This document shows positions 1 to 8,112 of a stretch of 48,365 bases of DNA, in pieces (position 1 is the first letter of the stretch; each line of letters starts with the position of its first letter). Source of the DNA: Acidobacteriota bacterium (GTDB lineage: Bacteria; Acidobacteriota; UBA890; WLXD01); contig JAJCXT010000019.1 in assembly GCA_029263295.1 (NCBI GenBank), forward strand, positions 1 to 48,365, given 5' to 3'. A program made the translations under genes and the position numbers. Below the pieces are notes generated by a model. It made no database searches. It saw nothing but the letters and a program-made list of their open reading frames with translations, and was not told the origin of the DNA.

Positions 1-1
1 G

Positions 2-589
2 CTGCTGGCGAAGTACGCGAAGCGCGGGACGCCCATCGACGTGCTGCTATTCTCCGCCGGCGGCAACGACGTGGTCGGTGACTCGGATCTCGAACGGTTC
101 CTGCGTGACTATCAGACTGGTTTCTCGGCGCAGCAGTGCATTCACCCACTGCGGTTCTCCAACAAGATCAAGCAACTGGAGTACGGCTTCCGCGAACTCA
201 TCGACATCCGCAATCAGTACTCGCCCCGCACGGTGATCATCACGCACACGTACGACGTTCCCTTCATCACCGGAAAGGGCGCGAAGTACCTCGGCAAGAC
301 GTGGTCGGGACCGTGGCTATCGCCGGCTATGAAAGACCGGCGCATTCCGAAGAACCTGCAGCGCGCAGTGGGCCGGGTGCTGATCGAGGCGCTGCAGCAG
401 AATCTCCTCAAGCTGTCGAAGTTGTCCGTTGCCAAGGGCAGGTTTCTCGTCGCTGACACGGTCGGGACCTTGGCCGCCGAACCTGAGTGGCTGAACGAGA
501 TCCACCCTAGGCCTGCTGGCTTCGGCAAGATCGCGAAGGCGGTCTACGCGGAGATGAGGACCGTGATCCCCGGGCTACCCACCTGGTAG
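2..589 (+). CDS. SGNH/GDSL-type hydrolase, C-terminal part (5' end outside window)
   Basis: The reading frame is open to the left edge, so only the C-terminal 195 or so codons are seen. The visible part carries two hallmarks of SGNH-fold esterases: a GGND block (block III, oxyanion-hole Asn) near the start and an NEIHP segment followed by GFGKIA near the end, which is where the catalytic His of block V sits. The usual Asp three residues before that His is Asn here, as in a number of related sequences. Family members hydrolyse or transfer esters on small lipids or glycans; the substrate cannot be read from this fragment. The gene runs towards the leftward VWFA gene (convergent), with 116 bp between the stops. 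That gap contains a loopless 14-bp GC palindrome at 647-660. Confidence 0.75.
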   Translation: MLAKYAKRGTPIDVLLFSAGGNDVVGDSDLERFLRDYQTGFSAQQCIHPLRFSNKIKQLEYGFRELIDIRNQYSPRTVIITHTYDVPFITGKGAKYLGKTWSGPWLSPAMKDRRIPKNLQRAVGRVLIEALQQNLLKLSKLSVAKGRFLVADTVGTLAAEPEWLNEIHPRPAGFGKIAKAVYAEMRTVIPGLPTW

Positions 590-705
590 AGCAGCGACGA
601 CAGCGGCGGCTGTGCAGACGGCTATCCGCCATTTCCGTCGAGACACCGGCCCGCGGGCCGTTGTGTACTTGCGCACTGCGTACCGCCGTCCGCCTATCCT
701 GAAGG

Positions 706-2844
706 TCATCGACTACCTCGTGGTTCAGCGGCGTGTTCAGTCGACGTCATGCGAACCTGGACCTGCTCCTCCACCCGTCGCCCCGCAACGCGATCGAGCA
801 AGCGCACCCACAGGTGACCGGTACCGACTGGCATGGCTGCCGGCATTGTCGCCTCGACGAGCAACCGGGTGACGCCTGATTCTGCGTCGTGCAAGGTGTC
901 TACGATGGCCAGGCTTTGAACTCTATGCGCCTCTCCGTCGGCGCTCGTGAGATCCATCGTCAGACCCACCACAGTCTGGCCTGTGGGAGGGTGCAGTTGC
1001 AGGTTCCAGGCCACCAGCAGCATGCGAACGGTAGCGCCGGCCTGCACCACGGGCGCGGCGAGTGGCAACAACCGATGTTCACCGTACGCAAACGGGTCAA
1101 AGCCCCCGCCGTCAGCGGTTGCCAGCGGTGCCGCCATGCCAGAGAGGATGAAAGGCCTGGCCAGCGCCAACGTTGATGATGGCTCCGGCGACCAGAAGCG
1201 TATCGTTCGACTACTCAACTGACCTATCTCCGCCTCGCGCAGCAACAGACGTAGGCGTCCTTCGCCCGGCCTGGCCTGCACGGAATCGCTCAGCAGAAAC
1301 CGCTGCGCCGCGATCGGCCCGCGAGCGCGCAGCTCTGCAACATCGATCGTTACGCCGCGCCTGGTCGCTCCGACGGGGCGTCCGCTCTCATCGAGCGAGA
1401 ACGCGCCGAATTCGAGCTGGATCTGTTCGCTGTTGCGCTCCAGAGCCAATCGTTGGACCTCAGCGCCCGGCACCTCAAGCAGAACCGCCACGCGCCCTTC
1501 GCCCTTCCCGGGAAGTGGGACCACCTGTGCCTGGAAATCAATCCTCCGACGTTCCACGTCGTCGTTCATGAACTCCGCCAGCTGCAGCTGCCGCTGCGAG
1601 GGAGTCATCTGGCGATACTCAGGTGGGGGACTGAGTGCGGTTGGAGCGGATACAACGCGGGCGCCGGGACGGATGATCTGCACGCTGACCTCGACGGTCG
1701 GTGGATCATTCGGCGACCTCCGATACCCGATCATGTAGAACGCCGCCGTCGTCTGTTCGATCGCCGCAAGCGGGACCGCGAAGTCATTCGTGTTCAGGTA
1801 CAGGGTGCCGCCGGTGTCCAGCGCCAACGTGCTCAGCGACTGCCGCGTCGGTCGGACGGCGACCGGCCCGATCGACGCCGCCAACCCGGCGGTGTCCACC
1901 GCGTGGATGACCGCGTCCGCCTGCCGGAGCGCCTTTACCACCCTGCCCATGTCTTCTCGGACGCCACTGTCGCCGGACTGCATTTCGAGCGCCGCACTCG
2001 CAAGTCCTCCCGGACTGACCGAGCGCAGATTGGCCCCCGCTGACAGTTCTTCCAGACTCAATCCGGTAAGCGCTCGATCGGCGAATCCGTGAGTGAACAT
2101 CACGACGTGTTTCTTACCCTCCACCGCCTGTAGCATCTCGGCCATCTGGCGTAGCTGGTCAAGGTAGTTGGCCACGCCGGCCACGTACGCGCGGTACTCC
2201 ATCGCCGGAACCTGGTCCAGATTCCCGAAACTCGCCGCGGGATCTGAGTTGAAATTGTCAGCGATGACCTCCTCGACCTCCGACTCGAGAGGAATCTGAC
2301 CCGTCGCGCTGCGCAGCCCCAACGATTCGACGGCCGCTAGGGCCTGACTGTGATCCGCCACGAACGGACTGAGCAAGTTGATCCCCGTGCGCGTGATCGT
2401 CGCCACCGCCACAAGGTCGAGTCGGTGGACGCCCTCCCGGATGAAATCCAAGGCTTCTTTGCGCGCTTCCAGCACCCACCGGCGACTCTTGTGCGGGCCA
2501 TAGACGAGGTCGAAAAGCACGAGGAAGTGTCGTCGAGCCGCCACCGGTCGACTAAGGTCCGGCGCTGCGATCGTCGCGGTGGTCGTGGTGTCCGCAACGG
2601 CCGAGGGGCGCAGGTCAACCTCGTAGACGACCTGGGCTGGCCGCGACTCACCGTCGACAGTGATCCTGAAGTCTTCTTCGCCAAGCCCCTGCAGGAACTC
2701 GCCATCAGCGCCAACCACGCTCACCTGCAGCTGGACCAACTGAACGGTGCTGCGAAACACCTGCGGCTGCTGGCCGATCGCGGTTGGGCCGGCTAGCAGG
2801 AGGCAACCACTGATGAGGCAAATCAGCACGATTACTCGACCCAA
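706..2844 (-). CDS. Secreted VWFA-related protein (acidobacterial type)
   Basis: About 712 residues if the TTG at 2844 is used. I prefer that start because a GGAGG lies about six bases upstream and it places a clean signal peptide (GRVIVLICLISG, then GPTAIGQQ) at the very N terminus. An ATG at 2979 is in frame but has no ribosome site and would put 45 polar residues ahead of the signal. After the signal comes a short beta domain (VQLVQLQVSVVGADG), then a VWFA-like region beginning RRHFLVLFDLVYG. The metal-site motif is degenerate: DLVYG instead of DxSxS. This is the layout of the VWFA-related domain proteins abundant in Acidobacteriota, thought to act in the periplasm or on the surface; no specific role is known. 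The last ~300 residues (from about the segment SPPPEYRQMTPSQ) match no family I recognise. Moderate certainty on family, low on function. Confidence 0.8.
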   Translation of the reverse strand: MGRVIVLICLISGCLLLAGPTAIGQQPQVFRSTVQLVQLQVSVVGADGEFLQGLGEEDFRITVDGESRPAQVVYEVDLRPSAVADTTTTATIAAPDLSRPVAARRHFLVLFDLVYGPHKSRRWVLEARKEALDFIREGVHRLDLVAVATITRTGINLLSPFVADHSQALAAVESLGLRSATGQIPLESEVEEVIADNFNSDPAASFGNLDQVPAMEYRAYVAGVANYLDQLRQMAEMLQAVEGKKHVVMFTHGFADRALTGLSLEELSAGANLRSVSPGGLASAALEMQSGDSGVREDMGRVVKALRQADAVIHAVDTAGLAASIGPVAVRPTRQSLSTLALDTGGTLYLNTNDFAVPLAAIEQTTAAFYMIGYRRSPNDPPTVEVSVQIIRPGARVVSAPTALSPPPEYRQMTPSQRQLQLAEFMNDDVERRRIDFQAQVVPLPGKGEGRVAVLLEVPGAEVQRLALERNSEQIQLEFGAFSLDESGRPVGATRRGVTIDVAELRARGPIAAQRFLLSDSVQARPGEGRLRLLLREAEIGQLSSRTIRFWSPEPSSTLALARPFILSGMAAPLATADGGGFDPFAYGEHRLLPLAAPVVQAGATVRMLLVAWNLQLHPPTGQTVVGLTMDLTSADGEAHRVQSLAIVDTLHDAESGVTRLLVEATMPAAMPVGTGHLWVRLLDRVAGRRVEEQVQVRMTSTEHAAEPRGSR

Positions 2845-3103
2845 TCTGGCCCTCCAACTTCCGCCTTCTGTCTCGGTGCGCGCACCGACAACGTCATGGT
2901 TAGATCCGAAAGTGGCCAACGATTCCGTGCCAGGGTGGCCTGAGCATGAGCGTTCCTCGCCCTTCGCTGCCGTAGACATAACCGCCGCCTGGCCATTATT
3001 ACGAGGTGATTCAGCGCGGCGGCTAGACGGCGGCAGCGACGATCGTGCGGGAGAGTGCTGCCTACACGTCGCGGAAGCGGGAGACGTCAGTCGTTCTGGA
3101 CTT

Positions 3104-3125
3104 AGAATAGTTACAATGTTATTCT
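3104..3125. promoter_or_regulatory. Inverted repeat upstream of the VWFA gene, possible operator
   Basis: Arms AGAATA (3104-3109) and TATTCT (3120-3125) form a perfect 6-bp inverted repeat with a 10-base AT-rich spacer, the most AT-rich stretch in the 458-bp divergent region 2845-3302. It lies about 260 bp upstream of the leftward VWFA start and 180 bp upstream of the rightward padR start. It could be a regulator site or part of a promoter. Apart from this and the repeat at 3255-3283 I see nothing coding in this interval. Confidence 0.35.
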
Positions 3126-3254
3126 CAATCACTACACACTCGAAAATCATGGATCGACGGGCTCGTGGCGGGTGTGCGTATCGCCTGAGCCCACCCACTT
3201 GGTCGAGCGGCAGGCGACGGCAGTGCCGTGGATGTTGCTCAACGATAACAGTGT

Positions 3255-3283
3255 CACTTTGAGCGGACGCGTTTCTCAAAGTG
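3255..3283. promoter_or_regulatory. 9-bp inverted repeat before padR, candidate PadR operator
   Basis: CACTTTGAG (3255-3263) and CTCAAAGTG (3275-3283) are perfect inverted repeats separated by 11 bases, about two helical turns centre to centre. That spacing suits a dimeric winged-helix repressor. The repeat ends 19 bp before the padR ATG. PadR proteins commonly repress their own operon, so autoregulation of padR and the permease behind it is the likely function. This is inference from position and symmetry. Confidence 0.55.
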
Positions 3284-3302
3284 CTCAGGGCAATTGGACG
3301 AG

Positions 3303-3635
3303 ATGGGTAAACACGGCCTGGGCGAGTTCGAGTTCATTGTCTTGCTGGCGGTGCTGCGCCTTGGGCCTGACGCCGCGAATCCCATTGCGATCGTCGAGGA
3401 CATACGAGCTCATTCCGGCCGACGCGGGCAGCGAGCGGCCGTGTACGTCACCTTGCAGCGTCTGGAACAGAAGGGCCTGGTAGCTTCCTGGCTTGCCAGG
3501 CCGGACGACGCACGAGGTGGCAAGAGGCGTCGTTTCGCAAGGGTGCTGCCTGCCGGACTGCGCGCAATGCGTGAGGCGCGGGCAACTCTGGAAGGGATGT
3601 GGCAAGGCCTGGATGCCGCATTGGAGGCGGAATGA
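3303..3635 (+). CDS. PadR-family transcriptional regulator
   Basis: A 110-residue winged-helix repressor-like protein. The N-terminal segment GEFEFIVLLAVLRLG and the later AAVYVTLQRLEQKGLVAS (recognition helix followed by the wing) are typical of PadR, and the length fits the short PadR class. I chose the ATG at 3303; a TTG at 3294 would add three residues and has no better ribosome site. The stop overlaps the next ATG by the four bases ATGA, so the regulator and the permease are translationally coupled. PadR genes paired with very large FtsX/MacB permeases are a recurrent arrangement in Acidobacteriota, and a second such pair lies at 25.4-28.5 kb. The likely targets are its own promoter, through the inverted repeat at 3255-3283, and hence the permease. 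The ligand is unknown. Confidence 0.9.
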   Translation: MGKHGLGEFEFIVLLAVLRLGPDAANPIAIVEDIRAHSGRRGQRAAVYVTLQRLEQKGLVASWLARPDDARGGKRRRFARVLPAGLRAMREARATLEGMWQGLDAALEAE

Positions 3636-6313
3636 GCGCGCCCGTATGGTCCCGGGTCTTACTCCGATGCGTAGCTCCACGGCGTCGCCGGGAGGACATG
3701 TTGGGCGACCTCGATGAGGTTCACCACAAGCGGCGACGCTCGATTGGACCCGTGCTGGCTTGGTTTGCGACGGGTGTGGAGAGCCTGGCGATTGCGGGCA
3801 CTCTCTTGCTCGCTAGATGGCGCTATCGTGCTGGCGGTGAAGGTGCTCGGCTGTCGCCCGGCACGCTCTTTGGTGATCTCCGAGACGCGTTCCGTGGGGT
3901 GCTCAGGCGCCCGCTATTCAGTGCCGTGGTCATCGGCACGCTCGCCATTGGAATCGGCGCGACGACTGCGATCTTCACCGTGGTCAACGGCATCCTCCTG
4001 CAGCCGCTCCCCTACGAGCAATCGGACCGGCTGGTCCGCATCTTGTCGCGGTTCGAGCCGGCAAGCGGAGTCGAGTTCGATCGGTTTGCGCCATCGATAC
4101 CCGAATACTTGGACTATCGAGATCAGAACAGCACGCTCTCTGCCGTGGGCGCTTATCGAGTTGTGAGCGCAACCATTACGGCTGACGAGCACACGCCCGA
4201 ACGCACGCAGGCAGTTCAGTTGACTCCCAGTACCTTCGAAGTGGTTGGTGCTGAGCCAAGCCGGGGCCGCGTGTTCACGGAGTCGGAGGGGTTGCCCGGA
4301 GCTACCCCGGTCGTGTTGCTGGCAGCCGAATACTGGCGCTCGCGGTACGGCGCCGATCCGGCCGTGCTCGGACAGGATCTCCACATCGACGGAGTGCCTC
4401 ACGAGGTCATCGGAATCATGGCTTCCGGTTTCCGGTTTCCCCGGGAGGACGTGAACCTGTGGATTCCTCTGCCTGTCGATCCGGCGAATCCAGGAAGTAG
4501 GGCAGCTCACAGTATTGATGCGATCGGGCGACTCGAAGACGGCGAGAGCATGGAGTCGGCCGCCGCCGAAATGGATGCGCTGATGGCCGCATGGGCGGAG
4601 GACCTTCCCGAGTTCCACGTCGGTCACCCCTTGTACCTCACGCCCTTTCTACAAGACATGGTCCGAGAGTTGCGACCCGCGTTGCAGATCCTGCTTGGCG
4701 CTTCCGCGTTCGTGCTGTTAGTCGTGTGCAGCAATGTAGCTTCGATCATGCTTGCGCGCGGCGAGGACCGCGGTCGCGAGTTGGCACTACGGAGTGCACT
4801 CGGCGCGCCTCGCGGCCGGATCGCGCAACTCGTACTCGGCGAGTGTCTGGTCCTGTCTTCGGCCGGCGGAGCACTAGGCCTGGGGTTGGCATGGGTGTTC
4901 GCTGCAGGGCTCGTGGCTTTGCAGCCCGGCGGGATGCCACGACTGGCGGAAGTCCAACTCGATGGCGCCGTGTTGTGGTTCGCCTTCGGTGTGACGCTGG
5001 TCGCTACGGTTCTTTGTGCGCTCGTCCCGGCGCTCGCGGCTTCGTCGCGCGCACCTGCCGAGCTCGTGTTCAGCGGAGACACGCGGACGACGGCGGGGCG
5101 CTATCGGGTAGCGGCGCGGCGTAGTCTGGTCGCGGTCGAGGTGGCGATGGCCTTCATGCTCGTCGTGGGCGCAGGACTGCTGGCACGCAGTTTCTTCGAG
5201 CTAACAGCAGTTGATCCAGGATTCGATGCCTCGGGAGTCCTGCTGGCCGGTATCCACCTACCCGAAGCCGACTATCCCGACGATGAGCAGGTAAGACAGT
5301 TCTTGCAGGAGCTAGAACGGCGGGCAGACAACCTACCGGGCGTCGCCACCGCGGCGATGACTACCCTAGCCCCGATGTATTCCTGGCGGGGCTGGTCACG
5401 GTTCCAGATCGACGGTCGTGTCCCCGACACCGACGAGGCCGCCCCCCAAGCTCGTTTCTCGCCGGTCGCTCCCGGTTTTCTCGAGATCATCCGTGCACGG
5501 CTGCTCGAGGGCCGCCCCTTTGGGGACGCGGACACGCGCGGGGCCGAACACGTGGCACTGGTGAACGTGGAGTTCGTTCGCCGCTATTTCGCCGGTCAAC
5601 AAGCCGTGGGTCAGCGCATTCGCCTGCAAGGGTCGAGCACTGCTCCAGCAATGGTGTGGATGACGGTCGTGGGCGTCATCGATGACTTGCGTACCTACAG
5701 CCTGGACAGGCAGGCCGATCCCTCCGTCTACTCACCGATGGCGCAGACTCGCGACACAGCGAATTCCATGGAGCGTTCCGCTACGCTGGCGATCAGGACA
5801 GAAGGTTCTCCGACCGCTCTGGTCGAGCCGGTGCGCCAGCTGCTTCAGCGATTGGATCCCGAGCTGCCACTGATCGCGCCGACAACATTGGAGCGGGCGG
5901 TCAACGAGACCCTGGCTCGTCCACGGTTCATTGCCCGTCTACTCGGGCTGTTCGCCCTGGTCGGATTGGCCCTGGGCGCCTCCGGGATCTACGGGGTGCT
6001 TGCGTACTCCACGGCGCAGCGAACCCGCGAGATCGGAATCCGCAAGGCGTTGGGCGCGCAGGCACAGCCAGTAGTGCTGCTCGTGGTTCGCGAGGGGATG
6101 ATCCCGGTCGCGGTGGGTCTCGTCGCAGGCACGATAATTTCGATCGGGCTGCGTGAGTTCCTGGCCAGTCTCTTGTACGGCGTGAGCGCCACGGACCCGG
6201 CCACGTTGCTCGGGGCGGTGTTGGTACTGGGATGCGTAGCCTTGCTGGCCTGTCTGGGGCCGGTCTTGCGCGCCGTACGCCTGGATCCCCTTGTCGCCCT
6301 GCGATCTGACTAG
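3632..6313 (+). CDS. Large ABC-type permease of the acidobacterial duplicated (MacB/FtsX) kind
   Basis: 893 residues from the ATG that overlaps the padR stop. The architecture is a duplicated MacB-periplasmic-core plus FtsX permease. A cytoplasmic N-terminal tail (RRREDMLGDLDEVHHKRR) comes first. Next are a first transmembrane helix around residues 85-110 (AVVIGTLAIGIGATTAIF), a large periplasmic domain, and an FtsX helix bundle near residue 350 containing RELALRSALGAPRGR. A second periplasmic domain follows, and a second FtsX bundle ends in REIGIRKALGA and DPLVALRSD. No ATPase gene is adjacent, as is usual for these orphan permeases. MacB relatives drive mechanotransmission across the periplasm for export of peptides, lipoproteins or drugs; substrate and ATPase partner cannot be read here. 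Family assignment is firm. Confidence 0.9.
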   Translation: MSAPVWSRVLLRCVAPRRRREDMLGDLDEVHHKRRRSIGPVLAWFATGVESLAIAGTLLLARWRYRAGGEGARLSPGTLFGDLRDAFRGVLRRPLFSAVVIGTLAIGIGATTAIFTVVNGILLQPLPYEQSDRLVRILSRFEPASGVEFDRFAPSIPEYLDYRDQNSTLSAVGAYRVVSATITADEHTPERTQAVQLTPSTFEVVGAEPSRGRVFTESEGLPGATPVVLLAAEYWRSRYGADPAVLGQDLHIDGVPHEVIGIMASGFRFPREDVNLWIPLPVDPANPGSRAAHSIDAIGRLEDGESMESAAAEMDALMAAWAEDLPEFHVGHPLYLTPFLQDMVRELRPALQILLGASAFVLLVVCSNVASIMLARGEDRGRELALRSALGAPRGRIAQLVLGECLVLSSAGGALGLGLAWVFAAGLVALQPGGMPRLAEVQLDGAVLWFAFGVTLVATVLCALVPALAASSRAPAELVFSGDTRTTAGRYRVAARRSLVAVEVAMAFMLVVGAGLLARSFFELTAVDPGFDASGVLLAGIHLPEADYPDDEQVRQFLQELERRADNLPGVATAAMTTLAPMYSWRGWSRFQIDGRVPDTDEAAPQARFSPVAPGFLEIIRARLLEGRPFGDADTRGAEHVALVNVEFVRRYFAGQQAVGQRIRLQGSSTAPAMVWMTVVGVIDDLRTYSLDRQADPSVYSPMAQTRDTANSMERSATLAIRTEGSPTALVEPVRQLLQRLDPELPLIAPTTLERAVNETLARPRFIARLLGLFALVGLALGASGIYGVLAYSTAQRTREIGIRKALGAQAQPVVLLVVREGMIPVAVGLVAGTIISIGLREFLASLLYGVSATDPATLLGAVLVLGCVALLACLGPVLRAVRLDPLVALRSD

Positions 6314-6440
6314 GGCCGATGATACGCTGCGACCCGCGTTCTTCGGGCGCGTAGCGGGGCAGGCCGGACCCGGCCGAGTACCTAGCCCACGAGGCGTCCG
6401 CAGATGACCCCTAGCGCCACATCCGCAGTCGATCACGGCC

Positions 6441-6528
6441 GGTAAGGTCAACGTTGGCAACCACTTGCGATTGCCAGCCTTCGGGCCCATAGCCCGACGG
6501 GCTCGTTGCTGCTCGATCCGGCCCCCTG
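6441..6528 (+). repeat. tRNA-like repeat, copy 1 (degenerate initiator-tRNA 3' half)
   Basis: This copy starts with GGTAAGGTCAACGTTGG, shared with small changes by copies at 18554 and 21558. It continues through CTTGCGA and into a stem-loop at 6481-6497 with arms TCGGG and CCCGA. Its 7-base loop carries CAT at 6488-6490 in the anticodon position, matching the anticodon arm of initiator tRNA. The T-arm that should follow is badly eroded (CTCGATCCGGCCCCC remains recognisable). No 5' tRNA half is present, so it is not a working tRNA. It sits in the 374-bp gap 6314-6687, between the permease and an operon encoding an exported HExxH protein; nothing else is visible there. Confidence 0.5.
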
Positions 6529-6687
6529 GTGGGCGAGATTCGGTGCCAAGGTGAGTCCGGAGTTACCCGAAGCGTCAAGGGCAGCCCAGGTTGTATCTAG
6601 GTGCCCGGGTCGTAAGTTTGGCAAGTTGGTGAGATTCTGTAGCCGCCTCCAAACAACTGGAGCCCGGCTTTGATCAGCGGAGGGTCC

Positions 6688-8112
6688 GTGGACGTACCTG
6701 AGGTGACCGCCGAAATCTGCGTTGCCCGCTGGCACCGCGCGGTGGCATTGCTGATCGGAGCCTTCGCCGCCGCCTCGCCGGCAACCGGGGCTGAGGCACT
6801 CTCGCCGCAGACCTGTCCGCAACAGGGGGAGCTACGGGCGCCGGCCACGGGCCGCGTCGGCGGTGCCACCGTCACCGCCGCAAACGCTGGCTCCTGCTGG
6901 CAGCCGCTCAACGAGAACGTGACCCTGCTGTGGCCCTACGAGTCGAACGACATGGCCGCCGACGCCATGGCGCAGGCGGTGCAGTCGTCGATCCCGTGGA
7001 TTCGGAGCGCCTACTCCAGTTACCTGGAGCTGTTCGGAACCAGCCCCGCTTCGATTACATCCCGAAACGGTGCCGGCAGCATCATCGTGGGCCTTTATCC
7101 CGAGATTCGGACGTCGGGCGGGACACTGGGTGGGTTCCACCGCTACGAGGCCGCGGACAAGCGCTCGGTCGTATATATCAGCCTCGACGCGCGAGCTGTT
7201 AGCGCGGGCAGCGGGACGCCGTGGGCACAGATGCGCCCCCACACGATTGCCCACGAGATGTTCCACGCCTTCCACTATCAAACCCGGCGGTCTGGCTTCG
7301 AGACGCCGTACCGGTGGCTCACCGAGGCGCTGGCCGATTGGGCCGCCAAGAGAGTTACCGACGCGGCGCCGATCTACACCGTTGCCGGCGAGTACATCTA
7401 CCACCGGGCGATGGGTCGGTTCTTTGAGCAAGTCGGCAGCGGGCTCCTGTCGATGCAGTACCCGGCGCATCTGTTCCTTCACGATCAGGCCGCCCAGCAC
7501 GGCGACGACCGGATCAAGGCTATCCTCGCTGCCCACCTTCTCGGCGGCAGAAACGCCGATGCGCTCGGGGCTGCCGACGTCCGTTCCAACTGGCACGAGT
7601 TCTCCAAGCAACTGCTCAACCGGCCGCCTTGGCAGCGCTTGCAGGATAAGCCGCAGTTGCCGCCGGATTGGGAGCTGGGGGCGAGCCACCGGCTCGACGT
7701 CGCCAGCGATACCTACTGCTCGGACCCAGCGCGGATGACGATGCCGCCGCTTTCGGCCCAACGCGTGACGATCCAGCTGCCGGCTCGGCCCGAGCAGCTG
7801 TACCTCCAGGTCACGTCGTCGGGCCGCGACCGCAGTGGCTTGGAGTGGTCGGCGGCGCTCTACCCTTCGGGGCAGCCGTATGAACTCGCCACCGATGCCG
7901 CGAGCCTGCTGTGCTTCTCAGACGCGCAGCCTTCCTGCCATGGCGCCCCAGCGTTGCCGGCGACCGATCGCATCGAGCTGATCCTGTCGAATCACAACCT
8001 CGACCGCACGATGAGGCCGCGACTCCAGGTGTGCACGCTGCCGTCGGAGATGCGTGGCGGGACGTCCAGAGTTGAATCGATTCACACATCCAGCCCCAGG
8101 AGGAAACGATGA
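6688..8112 (+). CDS. Exported gluzincin-like metallopeptidase of unknown family
   Basis: 474 residues from the GTG at 6688, chosen because GGAGGG lies at 6679-6684 and the start then precedes a signal peptide (WHRAVALLIGAFAAAS, cleavage near ATGAEA). A TTG at 6670 is the longer alternative. Residues 189-193 read HEMFH inside the context TIAHEMFHAFHYQ. About 25 residues on comes WLTEALADWAA, whose Glu is well placed as the third zinc ligand. HExxH followed by WxxExxAxW is the gluzincin pattern, so zinc-dependent peptidase activity in the periplasm or outside is a fair inference. The C-terminal ~230 residues (beta-rich, several Cys such as TYCSDPA and LLCFSDAQPSCHG) resemble no domain I know. 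The stop overlaps the next ATG by four bases, so the two are co-translated. A tRNA-like repeat precedes the unit. Confidence 0.7.
   Translation: MDVPEVTAEICVARWHRAVALLIGAFAAASPATGAEALSPQTCPQQGELRAPATGRVGGATVTAANAGSCWQPLNENVTLLWPYESNDMAADAMAQAVQSSIPWIRSAYSSYLELFGTSPASITSRNGAGSIIVGLYPEIRTSGGTLGGFHRYEAADKRSVVYISLDARAVSAGSGTPWAQMRPHTIAHEMFHAFHYQTRRSGFETPYRWLTEALADWAAKRVTDAAPIYTVAGEYIYHRAMGRFFEQVGSGLLSMQYPAHLFLHDQAAQHGDDRIKAILAAHLLGGRNADALGAADVRSNWHEFSKQLLNRPPWQRLQDKPQLPPDWELGASHRLDVASDTYCSDPARMTMPPLSAQRVTIQLPARPEQLYLQVTSSGRDRSGLEWSAALYPSGQPYELATDAASLLCFSDAQPSCHGAPALPATDRIELILSNHNLDRTMRPRLQVCTLPSEMRGGTSRVESIHTSSPRRKR

Noticed and set aside
647-660. Palindrome CGGCCCGCGGGCCG as a terminator between the convergent genes
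   Set aside because: It has no loop and no T run; a hairpin would need to melt most of the stem.
2845-3279. N-terminal extension of the VWFA protein up to 3279
   Set aside because: It lacks a ribosome site, would bury the signal peptide 150 residues in, and crosses the operator-like repeat before padR.
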